Source of the DNA: Micromonospora sp. U21
Lineage (GTDB): Bacteria > Actinomycetota > Actinomycetes > Mycobacteriales > Micromonosporaceae
DNA: 64,000 nt
Direction of reading: 5' to 3'
NCBI RefSeq assembly: GCF_018070045.1
Contig: NZ_JAGPYK010000011.1
Location: forward strand, 62,001 to 126,000
Part shown: positions 15,863 through 25,151 of the stretch, in pieces
How the letters are laid out: every line of letters begins with the position of its first letter
How positions within the stretch are numbered: position 1 is the first letter of the stretch
Translations under genes and position numbers: made by a program
The notes under the pieces: generated by a model
Database searches by the model: none
The model's input: only the letters and a program-made list of their open reading frames with translations
What the model was told of the DNA's origin: nothing

Positions 15863-15868
15863 TACCCT
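15863..15868 (+). promoter_or_regulatory. -10 element of the first LCP gene
   Basis: TACCCT ends 7 nt before the ATG at 15876; no ribosome-binding site is visible. Confidence 0.45.
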
Positions 15869-15875
15869 GAGTTGC

Positions 15876-17111
15876 ATGTCAGCGACCTCGTCTGCCGGCG
15901 TTCCGCACCCGTACCTGCACCGCAGTGCCGGGCGCGCCTCCGTGCCCGGCCCCGACCGGGGCGCCTCCGGACGCGCCCGTCCGACCGAGGCACGCTGGTA
16001 CCCGTCGCCCGGCGAGGAGCAGCCCCGGCCGGGCGGCCCGGAGGGGCCGCGCGGGCCCGGCGGGCCCGGCGGACCGGGTGGCGCAGGCGGGCCGGGCCGG
16101 CGCGGCCCACGGCCGCGCTGGGGTCGGATCGGCCTGGTGGCCGGGATCGCGGTGCTGGTGCTGGCACTGCTCGGCGGCATCGGCGCGTGGCTGTACGCGC
16201 GCAATCTCGACAGCGACCTGGCCCGGACCGATCCGTTCGCGGAGATCACCGGTGGCCGACCGGCCAAGACCGTCGACGGTGCGCTGAACATCCTGCTGGT
16301 CGGCAGCGACTCCCGGGACCCGGACGCGCCGGTCGACACGAAGAGCCAGTGGCGGGCCGACACGATCATCGTGATGCACATCCCGGCCGACCACCAGGAG
16401 GCGTACCTGGTCTCCATCCCTCGTGACCTCTACGTGCCGATCCCGCAGAGCGCCGGCGCGGACTGCGGCTCCGGCCAGCGCGCGAAGATCAATGCGGCCT
16501 TCGCGTTCGGCGGGCTGCCGCTCGCGGTCCGCACCGTGGAGTGCTTCACCGACGTCCGGATCGACCACGTGATGGCGATCGACTTCGCCGGCTTCAAGCA
16601 GGTCACCGACGCCCTCGGCGGGGTCGACCTGAAGGTGGAGCGGACCATCACCTCGATCCACAAGCCGTACCGGACGTTCACCAAGGGCACCAACCACATG
16701 GACGGCGCGGAGGCGCTGGACTGGATCCGCCAGCGCAAGCAGTTCCCGGACGGGGACTTCGCCCGGATGCGGCACCAGCAGGAGTTCCTCCGGGCGCTGC
16801 TGGACAAGGCGGCGAGCACGGGCACGCTGGCGAACCCGAAGAAGCTCAACGACTTCCTCCAGTCGGTGACCGCGGCCGCCACCGTCGACGAGGGTTTCTC
16901 GGTGACGGACATGGCGCTGCAGTTCCGCAACCTGCGCGGCCAGAACCTCACCTTCGTGACCAGCCCGAACTCGGGCAGCCAGACGATCAACGACGAGTCG
17001 GTGGTGGTCTCCGACCGGGAGAAGGCGCTGGCGATGTACCGGGCGATGTCGGCGGACACCATGGCGGACTGGGTCAAGGCCAACCAGCCCAAGGGCACCG
17101 AGGGCGGCTGA
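15876..17111 (+). CDS. LytR-CpsA-Psr (LCP) family protein, first of three
   Basis: A 411-residue LCP glycopolymer transferase. The cytoplasmic N-terminus (about 1-85) is Gly/Pro-rich and includes seven consecutive Gly-X-Y triplets just before one membrane helix (about 90-112). The external LCP domain has NILLVGSDSRD, the Arg/Asp motif WRADTIIVMHIP, SIPRDLYVPIP, KINAAFAFGG and the Arg-rich end DWIRQRKQFPDGDFARMRHQQ. LCP proteins transfer polymers from lipid carriers to peptidoglycan outside the membrane. Two more LCP genes follow on the same strand with separate gaps, so the three are paralogues in tandem. Confidence 0.92.
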   Translation: MSATSSAGVPHPYLHRSAGRASVPGPDRGASGRARPTEARWYPSPGEEQPRPGGPEGPRGPGGPGGPGGAGGPGRRGPRPRWGRIGLVAGIAVLVLALLGGIGAWLYARNLDSDLARTDPFAEITGGRPAKTVDGALNILLVGSDSRDPDAPVDTKSQWRADTIIVMHIPADHQEAYLVSIPRDLYVPIPQSAGADCGSGQRAKINAAFAFGGLPLAVRTVECFTDVRIDHVMAIDFAGFKQVTDALGGVDLKVERTITSIHKPYRTFTKGTNHMDGAEALDWIRQRKQFPDGDFARMRHQQEFLRALLDKAASTGTLANPKKLNDFLQSVTAAATVDEGFSVTDMALQFRNLRGQNLTFVTSPNSGSQTINDESVVVSDREKALAMYRAMSADTMADWVKANQPKGTEGG

Positions 17112-17319
17112 CCCGGCCGGGCGACCGCCGATGGCGGCACGCCCCGTGGCGACCGGGCCGGCCGTCGGACAGGTGGCGGTCCGTTCGGGTCATCGGTTGT
17201 CGACGATCGACCGACCCCGGCGAAATTGGCGTCCGGATTGACCCGGGATGAACTCGCCAAGTTGAATCGATGTACGTACAGTGGTGCCGCCCCCCTCCTG
17301 ATCACGAGCTGGAGCACGC

Positions 17320-18573
17320 ATGCCGGTTCAGGCCAGCCGTCGCCCTTCGTCTACCGGGTCCGCCGCCCCCAGCGGCCGGATCGCCGCGTCCATACCGATC
17401 CAGCCGGGCCCCACGGGCGGCGGACCGGGTGGTCGCCCGCCCGGCGACGGTGGCCGGTCGGGCGGCGGGCCGGCGAAGAAGCGCCCGAAGCGTAGGGACC
17501 CGCTCTGGGCCCGACTGACGGTGATCTTCGGTGCCGTGCTGATGCTCACCAGTGGAGTGGGCATCGTCGGCAGCAAGGTGCTGATCAGCCAGGCGACCGG
17601 GGACATCGCCCAGCGGAACCTGCTCGGTGACGCCGGCAAGTCCGACTCCGAGGGCGGCGCGAGCCTGGACGGGCCGATCGACATGCTGCTGCTCGGTGTG
17701 GACGCGCGGGAGCGGTGGGCCGCGGACGACGTCCGGTCGGACAGCATCATCATCCTGCACATCCCGGCCTCCCACGACCAGGCGTACCTGATCTCCATCC
17801 CCCGGGACACCGAGGCGCAGATCCCGGCGTTCCCGGCGAGCAAGTTCGCTGGTGGCACCGACAAGATCAATGCCGCCTTCCAGGCCGGCGCCCGCAACGG
17901 CGGCGGCTGGGAGGGCGGCGCCCAGCTGATGGCGCAGACGATCAAGCGGCTGACCGGAGTCAGCTTCGACGGTGCGGCGATCATCAACTTCGGTGGCTTC
18001 AAGAACGTCATCGACACCCTCGGCACGGTGCGGATCTGCGTGAGTCACGAGGTCAAGTCGAAGCACATGTCGTTGGTCGACGGCCAGCCGATGTGGAACG
18101 CCGACGCCAAGAAGACCGGCAAGCAGATGACCACGGTGGTGCACAAGAAGGGCTGCCAGGAGATGGAGGGCTGGGCGGCCCTGGACTACGCCCGGCAACG
18201 CTACGGGCTGCCCGGTGGTGACTACGACCGCCAGCAGAACCAGCAGCAGCTGATCAAGGCGATGGCCCGCAAGGCCACCGAGGGCGGCACGCTGACCAAC
18301 CCGGCGAAGCTCCAGCAGCTGATCAAGGCGGCCGGCAAGGCGTTCGTGCTGGACACCGGTGGGGTGCCGATCGAGGACTTCATCTTCACCATGCGCGGGG
18401 TGACCGCGAACGACCTGACCATGCTCAAGACCAACAACGGCACCTTCAACGGCAACGCCAACAAGCGCGAGGCGTTGAACGCCGAGACGTTGGAGATGTT
18501 CCAGGCGATGAAGCAGGACAAGTTGGCCGAATTCGTCTTCGCCCACCCCGAGATGATGTCCAGCCGTAAGTGA
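17320..18573 (+). CDS. LytR-CpsA-Psr (LCP) family protein, second of three
   Basis: A 417-residue LCP protein with a Pro/Gly-rich basic cytoplasmic part (about 1-65, ending AKKRPKRRD), one membrane helix (about 70-92), then the LCP domain: DMLLLGVDARE, RSDSIIILHIP, SIPRDTEAQIP, KINAAFQAGA and the pyrophosphate-binding LDYARQRYGLPGGDYDRQQ. The ATG follows CTGGAG, a weak ribosome-binding site, and TACAGT at 17276-17281 could be its -10. The 208-bp gap before it shows no gene. It probably ligates teichoic-acid-like or arabinogalactan-like polymer to the wall. Confidence 0.92.
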   Translation: MPVQASRRPSSTGSAAPSGRIAASIPIQPGPTGGGPGGRPPGDGGRSGGGPAKKRPKRRDPLWARLTVIFGAVLMLTSGVGIVGSKVLISQATGDIAQRNLLGDAGKSDSEGGASLDGPIDMLLLGVDARERWAADDVRSDSIIILHIPASHDQAYLISIPRDTEAQIPAFPASKFAGGTDKINAAFQAGARNGGGWEGGAQLMAQTIKRLTGVSFDGAAIINFGGFKNVIDTLGTVRICVSHEVKSKHMSLVDGQPMWNADAKKTGKQMTTVVHKKGCQEMEGWAALDYARQRYGLPGGDYDRQQNQQQLIKAMARKATEGGTLTNPAKLQQLIKAAGKAFVLDTGGVPIEDFIFTMRGVTANDLTMLKTNNGTFNGNANKREALNAETLEMFQAMKQDKLAEFVFAHPEMMSSRK

Positions 18574-18664
18574 CGGCTGGGGCTGATCCAGGTCGCCCGC
18601 AGGCGGCCGTCGGCCGAAGGTCCCGGAAAGCCGGCGACCGCCCCGTCACTGCCCGTAGCCTGAC

Positions 18665-19749
18665 GTGAGCAAGTTTCAGGTACCGGCTGCGGGGAGGCGG
18701 TCACGTCCAGGTCGGGGCGGAACGCGGCGGACCGGGTTGACGAGGCCCGAGCCGCCCGTCCGCGCCGCGCCCGTGGCTCGCGGATCCTGCTCGGCATCGG
18801 CCTGGCCCTCGTCCTGCTGGCCGGGCTCGCCGTGGTCGGGCTCAAGACGCTCAGCCACCGGTACGACCGCGCGGTGGCCAAGGAGATACTGCTCGACCTC
18901 GACGCCCGCACCGATCGGACCGACCTGGACGGGCCGCTCAACTACCTGCTGGTCGGCTCCGACCGCCGCCCCGGCGACACCGGGCCCGACCAACGCTCGG
19001 ACACCATCCTCATCGTGCACGTGCCCGCCGGGCACCGGGAGGCGTACCTGGTCTCCATCCCGCGTGACCTGCTGGTCGCCATCCCGCCGACGAACGGTTT
19101 CGCCGGCGGCCAGGACAAGATCAATGCGGCGTACGAGCACGGCGGCGGCGGGCAGGCCGGCACGCGGTTGCTCTCCGCCACCCTGACCCGACTCACCGGT
19201 ATCCGGTTCGACGGAGCCGCGCTGATCGACTTCTCCGGCTTCCGGAAGGTGATCGACCTGCTCGGTGGGGTGCAGATGTGCGTGGACACCGAGGTCCGCT
19301 CGATCCACACCAACCGGGTCTTCCCCACCGGCTGCCAGCAGATGGACGGAGCGGAGGCGCTGGACTACGTGCGGCAGCGCTACGGCCTGCCCGGCGGGGA
19401 CTACGACCGGCAGCACCACCAGCAGCAACTGCTCCGGGCGATGCTGGAGCGCACCAGCCAGGCCGACCTGCGCAGCAACCCGGTCAAGCTGGACCAGGTC
19501 CTCCGGGCGGTCGGCGGCTCGTTGACCGTCGACACCAACGGCGTACCCCTGGAGGACCTGCTCCTCGCGCTGCACGCGCTGCCGGCCGACGGGTTGCGGG
19601 GCGTCCAGGTGCCCTCGTCCCCGCAGACCATCGGCGAGGTCTCGTACGTGGTGCTGGACAACGGCGGCAACGGGCTCTTCGAGGCCGTACGCGGCACCAG
19701 GGTGCCGGCCTGGGTTCAGGCCAACCCACGGTGGGTGACCCGGTTGTGA
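18665..19749 (+). CDS. LCP family protein, third of three; apparent frameshift near the N-terminus
   Basis: The LCP domain is intact from about 18835 on: NYLLVGSDRRPGD, QRSDTILIVHVP, SIPRDLLVAIP, KINAAYEHGG and LDYVRQRYGLPGGDYDRQ. Its frame extends upstream through a good membrane helix (18784-18840, ILLGIGLALVLLAGLAVVG), but that frame has no ATG, GTG or TTG between the stop at 18661 and the GTG at 18832. Starting at 18832 would delete the membrane anchor that LCP proteins need. A GTG at 18665 opens a different frame encoding a basic N-terminus (MSKFQVPAAGRRSR). One indel between 18665 and 18784 would join the two. It is a sequencing error, a real pseudogene or a programmed shift. Confidence 0.75.
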
Positions 19750-19795
19750 TGGTGCCGACGGCCGGGTCGATGCCGATCCTGCCGATGAGGATCTA

Positions 19796-20143
19796 GTGTT
19801 GGTACCTGTGTTCGGACCCCAGGTTCCCACCGTGCCCGTGACCGAGATCGCCGACGACACCTACCTGCTGGATGTGCGGGAAGACGATGAGTGGGCGGCC
19901 GGCCACGCTCCCCGCGCCCACCACCTGCCGATGATGGAGCTGCCGGCGCGGCTGGCCGAGGTGCCGACCGACCGGGACGTGGCGGTCATCTGCCGCTCCG
20001 GCGGGCGTTCCGCCCAGGTCGTCGCCTACCTGGTGAACAACGGCTGGGAGCAGGTGCGCAACGCCGACGGCGGGATGCGCCAGTGGGCCGCCGTCGGCCG
20101 CCCGGTGGTCGACGCCAACGGGCAGCCCGGCCAGGTCATCTGA
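19796..20143 (+). CDS. Rhodanese-like domain protein
   Basis: A 115-residue single-domain rhodanese. LLDVREDDEWAAGHAPRA is the CH2A-like region and the active-site loop is CRSGGRSAQVV, with catalytic Cys in VICRSGG. Such proteins handle sulfane sulfur or act in redox signalling. An alternative GTG at 19808 lies 8 nt after TAGTGT (19794-19799) and would give a leaderless start four codons later. The GDPD gene begins 11 nt after the stop, so the two are likely one operon. Confidence 0.88.
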   Translation: MLVPVFGPQVPTVPVTEIADDTYLLDVREDDEWAAGHAPRAHHLPMMELPARLAEVPTDRDVAVICRSGGRSAQVVAYLVNNGWEQVRNADGGMRQWAAVGRPVVDANGQPGQVI

Positions 20144-20154
20144 AGGCGGCCGGG

Positions 20155-20943
20155 ATGGGCGGACCTCTGGTCTTCGCGCACCGCGGCGCCTCGTACGACC
20201 TTCCGGAGCACACCCTCGCCGCCTACCTGCGTGCCCTCGACGAGGGCGCCGACGGTCTGGAGTGCGACGTCCGGTTGACCCGGGACGGGCACCTGGTCTG
20301 CGTGCACGACCGGCGACTGGACCGCACCAGCAACGGTCGCGGCCTGGTCAGCGCGCGTACGCTCGCCGAGCTGGAGATGCTGGACTTCGGCTCGTGGCAT
20401 CCCGCCAGCGCGCCGAGCGGTGACGTGCCGCCCGACGAGTCGCACACCCGGCTGCTGACCCTGGCCCGGCTGCTGGACGCGGTGCTGGCCGCCGGCCGCC
20501 CGGTCCGGCTGCTGGTGGAGACGAAGCACCCGTCGCGTTACGGCTCGAACGTGGAGCGGCGGCTGGTCAACCTGCTGCGCCGGTACGGGCTGGCCGACCC
20601 GGCGCCGGACGACCCGGTCCAGGTCACCGTCATGTCGTTCTCGCCGCTGGCGGTCCGGCGGGTCCGCGAGCTGGCCCCGACGCTGCCCACGGTGCTGTTG
20701 CTGGAGGTGCTGCCGCGCTGGCTCTCCCTGGGCCGGCTGCCGTTCGGTACCCGCATCGCCGGGCCGGGCATCGGCCTGGTCCGGGCTCGCCCGCAACTGC
20801 TGCCCGCGCTGCGTGCGGCCGGCAACGAGGTGTACGTCTGGACGGTCAACGACCCGACGGATTTGGAGCTGGTCCTGGCCGCCGAGGTGGACGGGATCAT
20901 CACCGATCGGCCCGCACACGCCCTGGCCCGGCTGGATCGCTGA
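20155..20943 (+). CDS. Glycerophosphodiester phosphodiesterase
   Basis: A 262-residue GDPD-family enzyme that hydrolyses glycerophosphodiesters to glycerol-3-phosphate and an alcohol. It has the metal and catalytic motifs VFAHRGASYDLPEHT (His-Arg), LECDVRLTRDG (Glu-x-Asp) and the second catalytic His in VCVHDRRLDRTSNG, and near the end YVWTVNDPTDLE and GIITDRP. There is no signal peptide, so it is cytosolic. The ATG at 20155 has GAAGG upstream. The preceding rhodanese stop is 11 nt away. Confidence 0.9.
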   Translation: MGGPLVFAHRGASYDLPEHTLAAYLRALDEGADGLECDVRLTRDGHLVCVHDRRLDRTSNGRGLVSARTLAELEMLDFGSWHPASAPSGDVPPDESHTRLLTLARLLDAVLAAGRPVRLLVETKHPSRYGSNVERRLVNLLRRYGLADPAPDDPVQVTVMSFSPLAVRRVRELAPTLPTVLLLEVLPRWLSLGRLPFGTRIAGPGIGLVRARPQLLPALRAAGNEVYVWTVNDPTDLELVLAAEVDGIITDRPAHALARLDR

Positions 20944-20999
20944 CCGGCACCGACCCGGCAGGGGTGCCGAAATCCGGGTCGGCGGGGCACACTCGGCAC

Positions 21000-22454
21000 A
21001 TGCCGGAGCGTATCGACTTCCCCGCTCTCATCGCCGGCCACACCGTCGTGATCGAGATGATCAACTCTGGCGACGCCGGCCTGCCGGTCCTCACCCAGCT
21101 GCTCCGGGTGGCCCAGCCGGCGCTCGGCGCGGCCGGCATGGCGTTCGCCGAGTTCGGCCCGACCGGTGGTCGGGTGATCGCCGCAACAGGGGCGGCGGAG
21201 TGGATCCTCGGCCGACCGCTGGCGGCCGACGACCCGGACACTGTCTGCCTGCTCTCCGGCCCCCGGGTCCGCCAGGCCCGGGTCGCCCACCTCAGCGGCA
21301 AGCTCGCCGACGAGCTGGCCGGCTGCGGCCTGCGCCGGATGGCCGTCTCCCGGGCCGAGATCGGCGGTCACACCGTCGGCAGCCTGCACGCGCTCTACCA
21401 GGGCGACGAGGAGCCGGACGCCGAGCAGCAGGGGGTGGTCGCCTACCTCGCCTCCTGCATAGCGCACATGTACGGCGACCAAACCGGCCTGCCCGTGCAC
21501 GGCGACGGGCCGGTGGTGGCGGCGCTCGCCGACGGGCTGGCCGTGGTCGACCGGGACGGGCACGTCCGACTCTGGAACCCGGCCGCCGCCCAGGTCACCG
21601 GCCGGACGGCCGAGCAGGCCCTGAGCCGCCCGCTACCGTTCCCGCTGCCACCGTCCGGCCAGGTCCGCGACCACCGTCTGCCGGACGGGCGCTGGCTGCG
21701 GATCACCTCCGGCGAGCTGCCCGGCCCGGGCACGCTACGGGTGGTCACCTTCCGCGACATCACCGACCAGCAGCGCCGGGACCACGACCGCGAGCTGTTC
21801 GTCGCGGTGACCAGCCATGAGCTGCGCACCCCGGTCACCGTGATCAAGGGGTACGCGGACACCCTCACCGACCACTGGGATTCGTTGACCGAGTCCGACC
21901 GGCGGCAGGCCGCCCGGGTGATCGGGCAGCGCGCCAACGAGCTGGCCCGGCTGGTCGACCGATTGCTCTCCTCAGCGGCCGAATCGGGGCCGGGGGACGA
22001 CCCGCCCACCCCGTTCGACCTGGGTGAGGCGCTGAGCGCCGCGGTCGTCGACCTGCCGGCGGAGCTGCGCCACCGACTGGTGCTCCGCCTCCCGGCCGAC
22101 CTGCCCAAGGCACTCGGCCACCGGCCCAGCCTGGTCACCGTGCTGACCGAGCTGGCGACCAACGCCGGCAAGTACTCGGCGCCGACCGCGCCGATCGAGA
22201 TCACCGCTGCCGTCGACGGTCAGCTGGTGGCGTTCCGGGTCAGCGACCGGGGCATCGGCATCCGCCCGGAGCACGTGGAGCGGGCGTTCGACCGGTTCTG
22301 GCAGGGCGAGTCCGGCGACCGGCGCGGCTACCCGGGCGCGGGGCTCGGTCTCTATCTCGTCCGCCGGATCGTTGAACAGCAGAATGGATGGGTATCCCTA
22401 CGTCCGAGGGCCGGCGGCGGTACGGTCGCAGAGGTGCGGCTACCGCGCGGTTGA
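21000..22454 (+). CDS. PAS-domain sensor histidine kinase (soluble)
   Basis: A 484-residue cytosolic kinase with no membrane helix. The N-terminal 160 residues look GAF-like (FPALIAGHTVVIEMIN onwards). A PAS domain follows (about 175-255, LADGLAVVDRDGHVRLWNPAA). HisKA has the phospho-His in VTSHELRTPVTVIKGY, and HATPase_c has ELATNAGKYSAPTAP, DRGIGIRPEHVE and GAGLGLYLVRRIVEQQ. The frame is open further upstream, but the ATG at 21000 fits the domain start. No response regulator is adjacent, so it is an orphan. A small anti-sigma-type ATPase gene begins 16 nt after its stop. Confidence 0.85.
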   Translation: MPERIDFPALIAGHTVVIEMINSGDAGLPVLTQLLRVAQPALGAAGMAFAEFGPTGGRVIAATGAAEWILGRPLAADDPDTVCLLSGPRVRQARVAHLSGKLADELAGCGLRRMAVSRAEIGGHTVGSLHALYQGDEEPDAEQQGVVAYLASCIAHMYGDQTGLPVHGDGPVVAALADGLAVVDRDGHVRLWNPAAAQVTGRTAEQALSRPLPFPLPPSGQVRDHRLPDGRWLRITSGELPGPGTLRVVTFRDITDQQRRDHDRELFVAVTSHELRTPVTVIKGYADTLTDHWDSLTESDRRQAARVIGQRANELARLVDRLLSSAAESGPGDDPPTPFDLGEALSAAVVDLPAELRHRLVLRLPADLPKALGHRPSLVTVLTELATNAGKYSAPTAPIEITAAVDGQLVAFRVSDRGIGIRPEHVERAFDRFWQGESGDRRGYPGAGLGLYLVRRIVEQQNGWVSLRPRAGGGTVAEVRLPRG

Positions 22455-22470
22455 CCGGCGGTGGGGTGAC

Positions 22471-22926
22471 GTGGAGGCGACGGTGGCAGCGAAGGAACGC
22501 GCATGGTGCGTCGTGGTCCCCCACCATCCCACCGGAGCACGGGTGGCCCGGCACCGGCTCGCCGACGACCTGGCGGACGTCGTACCCCCGACGCTCCTCG
22601 CGGACCTGATCGCGGTGCTCGCCGAACTGGTGGGCAATGCGGTGCGGCACGCCCGACCGCTGCCCGGCGGTGTGGTCCGGGTGGCCTGGCGGTTGCGGCC
22701 CTCCGCCGACGGGCCGCGGGTCCAACTGAGGGTGACCGATGGCGGCGCGGGCACCGGGCCACGGATCCGGACGGTCAACCCCGCCGCGGCGGATGGCCGA
22801 GGGCTGCACATCGTCGCCGGTCTGGCCACCCGGTGGGGCGTCGAGCGGGACGGTCTGGGCCAGCGCGTCTGGGCGGAGTTCGATCCGGCCCCCGCGCCCC
22901 GGCCCGACCTGGTGCCGGCCGGCTGA
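22471..22926 (+). CDS. RsbW-like ATP-binding protein (HATPase_c_2)
   Basis: A 151-residue single-domain GHKL ATPase. It has the N-box ELVGNAVRHARPLPGG, the G1 box VTDGGAGTGP and the G2-like GRGLHIVAGLATRWGVE. Such stand-alone domains are common in actinomycetes as anti-sigma factors or serine kinases acting with STAS-domain anti-anti-sigma factors; no partner is encoded nearby. The GTG at 22471 comes shortly after the PAS-kinase stop. An upstream in-frame ATG exists but overlaps the kinase gene. Confidence 0.85.
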   Translation: MEATVAAKERAWCVVVPHHPTGARVARHRLADDLADVVPPTLLADLIAVLAELVGNAVRHARPLPGGVVRVAWRLRPSADGPRVQLRVTDGGAGTGPRIRTVNPAAADGRGLHIVAGLATRWGVERDGLGQRVWAEFDPAPAPRPDLVPAG

Positions 22927-22973
22927 ACAACGTCTCAGGGCGGGTCCCGCCCACGACGAGCCGGTCGGGCCTC

Positions 22974-22979
22974 TAGGCT
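22974..22979 (+). promoter_or_regulatory. -10 element of the DUF5926 gene
   Basis: TAGGCT ends 8 nt before the GTG at 22988. Confidence 0.45.
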
Positions 22980-22987
22980 GTGACGCC

Positions 22988-23875
22988 GTGAGCAAGCGTC
23001 GAAAGAGCCAGCGCGCCGCCGCGGACACCGCCCCCCGTCGGGACAAGGTGCGGGACATCTTCGTGCCCCGACCGTTCGAAGGGCTGGTCGACGAGCCCGA
23101 GTGGATCGCGCTGCGCGAGCTGGTGCCCGCCGCATCCGCGCCGCTGCGGCTGGCACCCACCCTTGTCGAGGAGTTCGGGGACCGGCCGGTCACGCTGGCC
23201 ACGGTGCTGCCGATGGCCGCCCCGGCCATCAGCAAGCCGGATGGCCGGGTGCTGATCGGTCTGCAACGTCACCAGCAGTCCGGCGACGTCTCCCGGGACC
23301 TGGCCGAGGCGCTGCTCTGCGCGTTGCGGACCGAGGCGGGCGGCCAGGTGGCCGTGCCGCCGCTGCCCGGCCCCGGCCCCCGGCTGCAGGACGTCCTGGT
23401 GGACGGCCCACTGGAGATCAGCATGCACGACGGGTTCGAGTTCTGGCTCGACCCCGGCGCCACCGACGACCCGACCGTGCAGGCGTCGCTGGAGCGGGCG
23501 AACGCGGCCATCTACCCCACGGTGCGGCTGACCGCGGCGAAGGCCGCGTACTGGTGCCAGGTCCCGGAGAAGGCACACGTGCGCTGGGTGCTGCCGGACG
23601 ACGAGGACGCCGCCCTCGACGCGCTGGCCCGGCTCGGCGCGCCTGGCACGCTGCCGCTCGGCGAGCAGACCCGGTTCGCCGGCATGTTCCGCGCGCACGG
23701 TCGGCTGGTGCCGGTCTGGGACCTGCCGGAGGAGACTCCGGCGACCGACTGGGAGGACCCGGTGGCACAGTTCGCCAAGCGGTACGCCGAGGCACTCGCC
23801 GCCACCGACCCGCTGGACGCCGCCGGTCGGCGGGCCCGTCAGGGGCTGCTCGGTCGCCAGCTCACCCTGCGCTGA
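22988..23875 (+). CDS. DUF5926 family protein
   Basis: A 295-residue protein with a short basic N-terminus (MSKRRKSQRAA) and the block KVRDIFVPRPFEGL, followed by EPEWIALRELVPA; this is the start of the actinobacterial DUF5926 family. No catalytic motif or membrane helix is seen. C-terminal features are the conserved WCQVPEKAHVRWV and PVWDLPEETPATDWEDP. The function is unknown. It is followed after 15 nt by the convergent arginine deiminase gene. Confidence 0.82.
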   Translation: MSKRRKSQRAAADTAPRRDKVRDIFVPRPFEGLVDEPEWIALRELVPAASAPLRLAPTLVEEFGDRPVTLATVLPMAAPAISKPDGRVLIGLQRHQQSGDVSRDLAEALLCALRTEAGGQVAVPPLPGPGPRLQDVLVDGPLEISMHDGFEFWLDPGATDDPTVQASLERANAAIYPTVRLTAAKAAYWCQVPEKAHVRWVLPDDEDAALDALARLGAPGTLPLGEQTRFAGMFRAHGRLVPVWDLPEETPATDWEDPVAQFAKRYAEALAATDPLDAAGRRARQGLLGRQLTLR

Positions 23876-23890
23876 GCGCGGCTGGCCCGC

Positions 23891-25108
23891 TCACCCGGTG
23901 ACGGGCAGCGGGTCGCGGGTGATCGGGCAGGACATGCAGCGCGGGCCGCCCCGGCCGGAGCCCAACTCTGAGCCGGCGATCGGAATCACCTCGATGCCGG
24001 CCCGCTCCAGCTGGGCGTTGGTCTCGGTGTTGCGCTCGTAGCCGACGCAGAGCCGGGGTGCCAGGGCGAGGGTGTTGTTGCCGTCGTCCCACTGCTCGCG
24101 TTCCGCGGTGACCGGGTCGAGCCCGGTGTCGATGACCCGGAGCTGGTCGAGGTCCATCGCGTCGGCGGCGGCCCGCAGGAAGGGCGCGGGACCGTCCACC
24201 CGCGGGTCCTCGCCGTCCGCGCCGGCGATCACGGTGTACGCGGAGAGCGTGCTGGCGACGTTCGGATACATCAGCACGGCGTCCACGTCGACCATCGTGC
24301 AGACGGTGTCCAGGTGCATGGTGGCGCGCTCCTGGGCGATCGGCACCACCAGGATGGTGTGGGCCAGCCCGGCGGCGAAGACCTGCCGGCCGAGGCGTTC
24401 CGCTCCGGCCGGGGTGGTCCGCTCACCCACCCCGACCGCCAGCACCCCGGGGGCGAGCAGAAGCACGTCCCCGCCCTCCAGATGCTCGAGGTGCGGGTTG
24501 TAGACGAAGTCGGTGCCGGCGAAGCGCGGGTGATGGCGGTAGATGGCGTCGGTGAGGGTGGTCTCCCGGCGGCGGGCCGGCATGGCCAGGCTGGTGACTC
24601 CGACCCGGTCGCCGATCCACAGCGACGAGTCCCGGGTGAAGAGCAGGTTGGGCAGCGGATCGATGACGAAGTCGTGCCGGTCCATCAGGGTGTAGACCAG
24701 ACCGCCCGGCCGTTCCGAGCTGATCCGCAGTTCCTCGTGCGCCAGCCCGGCGGTGAGCACGTCGGCCAGTGCGACCGGGTCCAGGTAGGAGAGGTGGTCG
24801 GCGACCCGGGCGCGCAGGGTGTCGCCGAGCCGGCGCGAGCGCAGCACGTGCTCGGTGAGTTCGGCCCGGGCGTCCGCGACGGCCAACGTCTCGGCCAGCA
24901 GGGTGGCCAGGTAGAGCACCTCGACGCCGCGCTCGCGCAGCGCGGCGGCGAACGCGTCGTGCTCCTCCTGGGCGCGGCCGACCCAGGGGATCGCGTCGAA
25001 CAGGAGTGAGTCGTTGTTGCGGGGGGTGAGCCGGGCCAGTTCGGGGCCGGGCCGGTGCAGCAGTACGGTGCCGAGCCGGCCGACTTCGCTGTCGACGTAG
25101 TGGGTCAC
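23891..25108 (-). CDS. arcA: Arginine deiminase
   Basis: A 405-residue enzyme that hydrolyses arginine to citrulline and ammonia. Family motifs are LLFDAIPWVGRAQEEHD, LLFTRDSSLWIGD, HLEGGDVLLLAPG (catalytic His/Glu region), HLDTVCTMVD and, at the end, GGPRCMSCPITRD with the nucleophilic Cys. The GTG at 25108 is preferred: TACGCT ends 6 nt before it and the protein begins MTHYVDSEVG as in homologues. No arcB, arcC or arcD gene is nearby, so it is not part of a full ADI energy pathway; a nitrogen, pH or stress role is possible. Confidence 0.93.
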   Translation of the reverse strand: MTHYVDSEVGRLGTVLLHRPGPELARLTPRNNDSLLFDAIPWVGRAQEEHDAFAAALRERGVEVLYLATLLAETLAVADARAELTEHVLRSRRLGDTLRARVADHLSYLDPVALADVLTAGLAHEELRISSERPGGLVYTLMDRHDFVIDPLPNLLFTRDSSLWIGDRVGVTSLAMPARRRETTLTDAIYRHHPRFAGTDFVYNPHLEHLEGGDVLLLAPGVLAVGVGERTTPAGAERLGRQVFAAGLAHTILVVPIAQERATMHLDTVCTMVDVDAVLMYPNVASTLSAYTVIAGADGEDPRVDGPAPFLRAAADAMDLDQLRVIDTGLDPVTAEREQWDDGNNTLALAPRLCVGYERNTETNAQLERAGIEVIPIAGSELGSGRGGPRCMSCPITRDPLPVTG

Positions 25109-25114
25109 CCCCGC

Positions 25115-25120
25115 AGCGTA
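25115..25120 (-). promoter_or_regulatory. -10 element of arcA
   Basis: TACGCT on the minus strand ends 6 nt before the GTG at 25108; the mRNA is probably leaderless. Confidence 0.5.
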
Positions 25121-25151
25121 GGGCAGGGTTTGGCGGCATCCGAGAAAAGAA

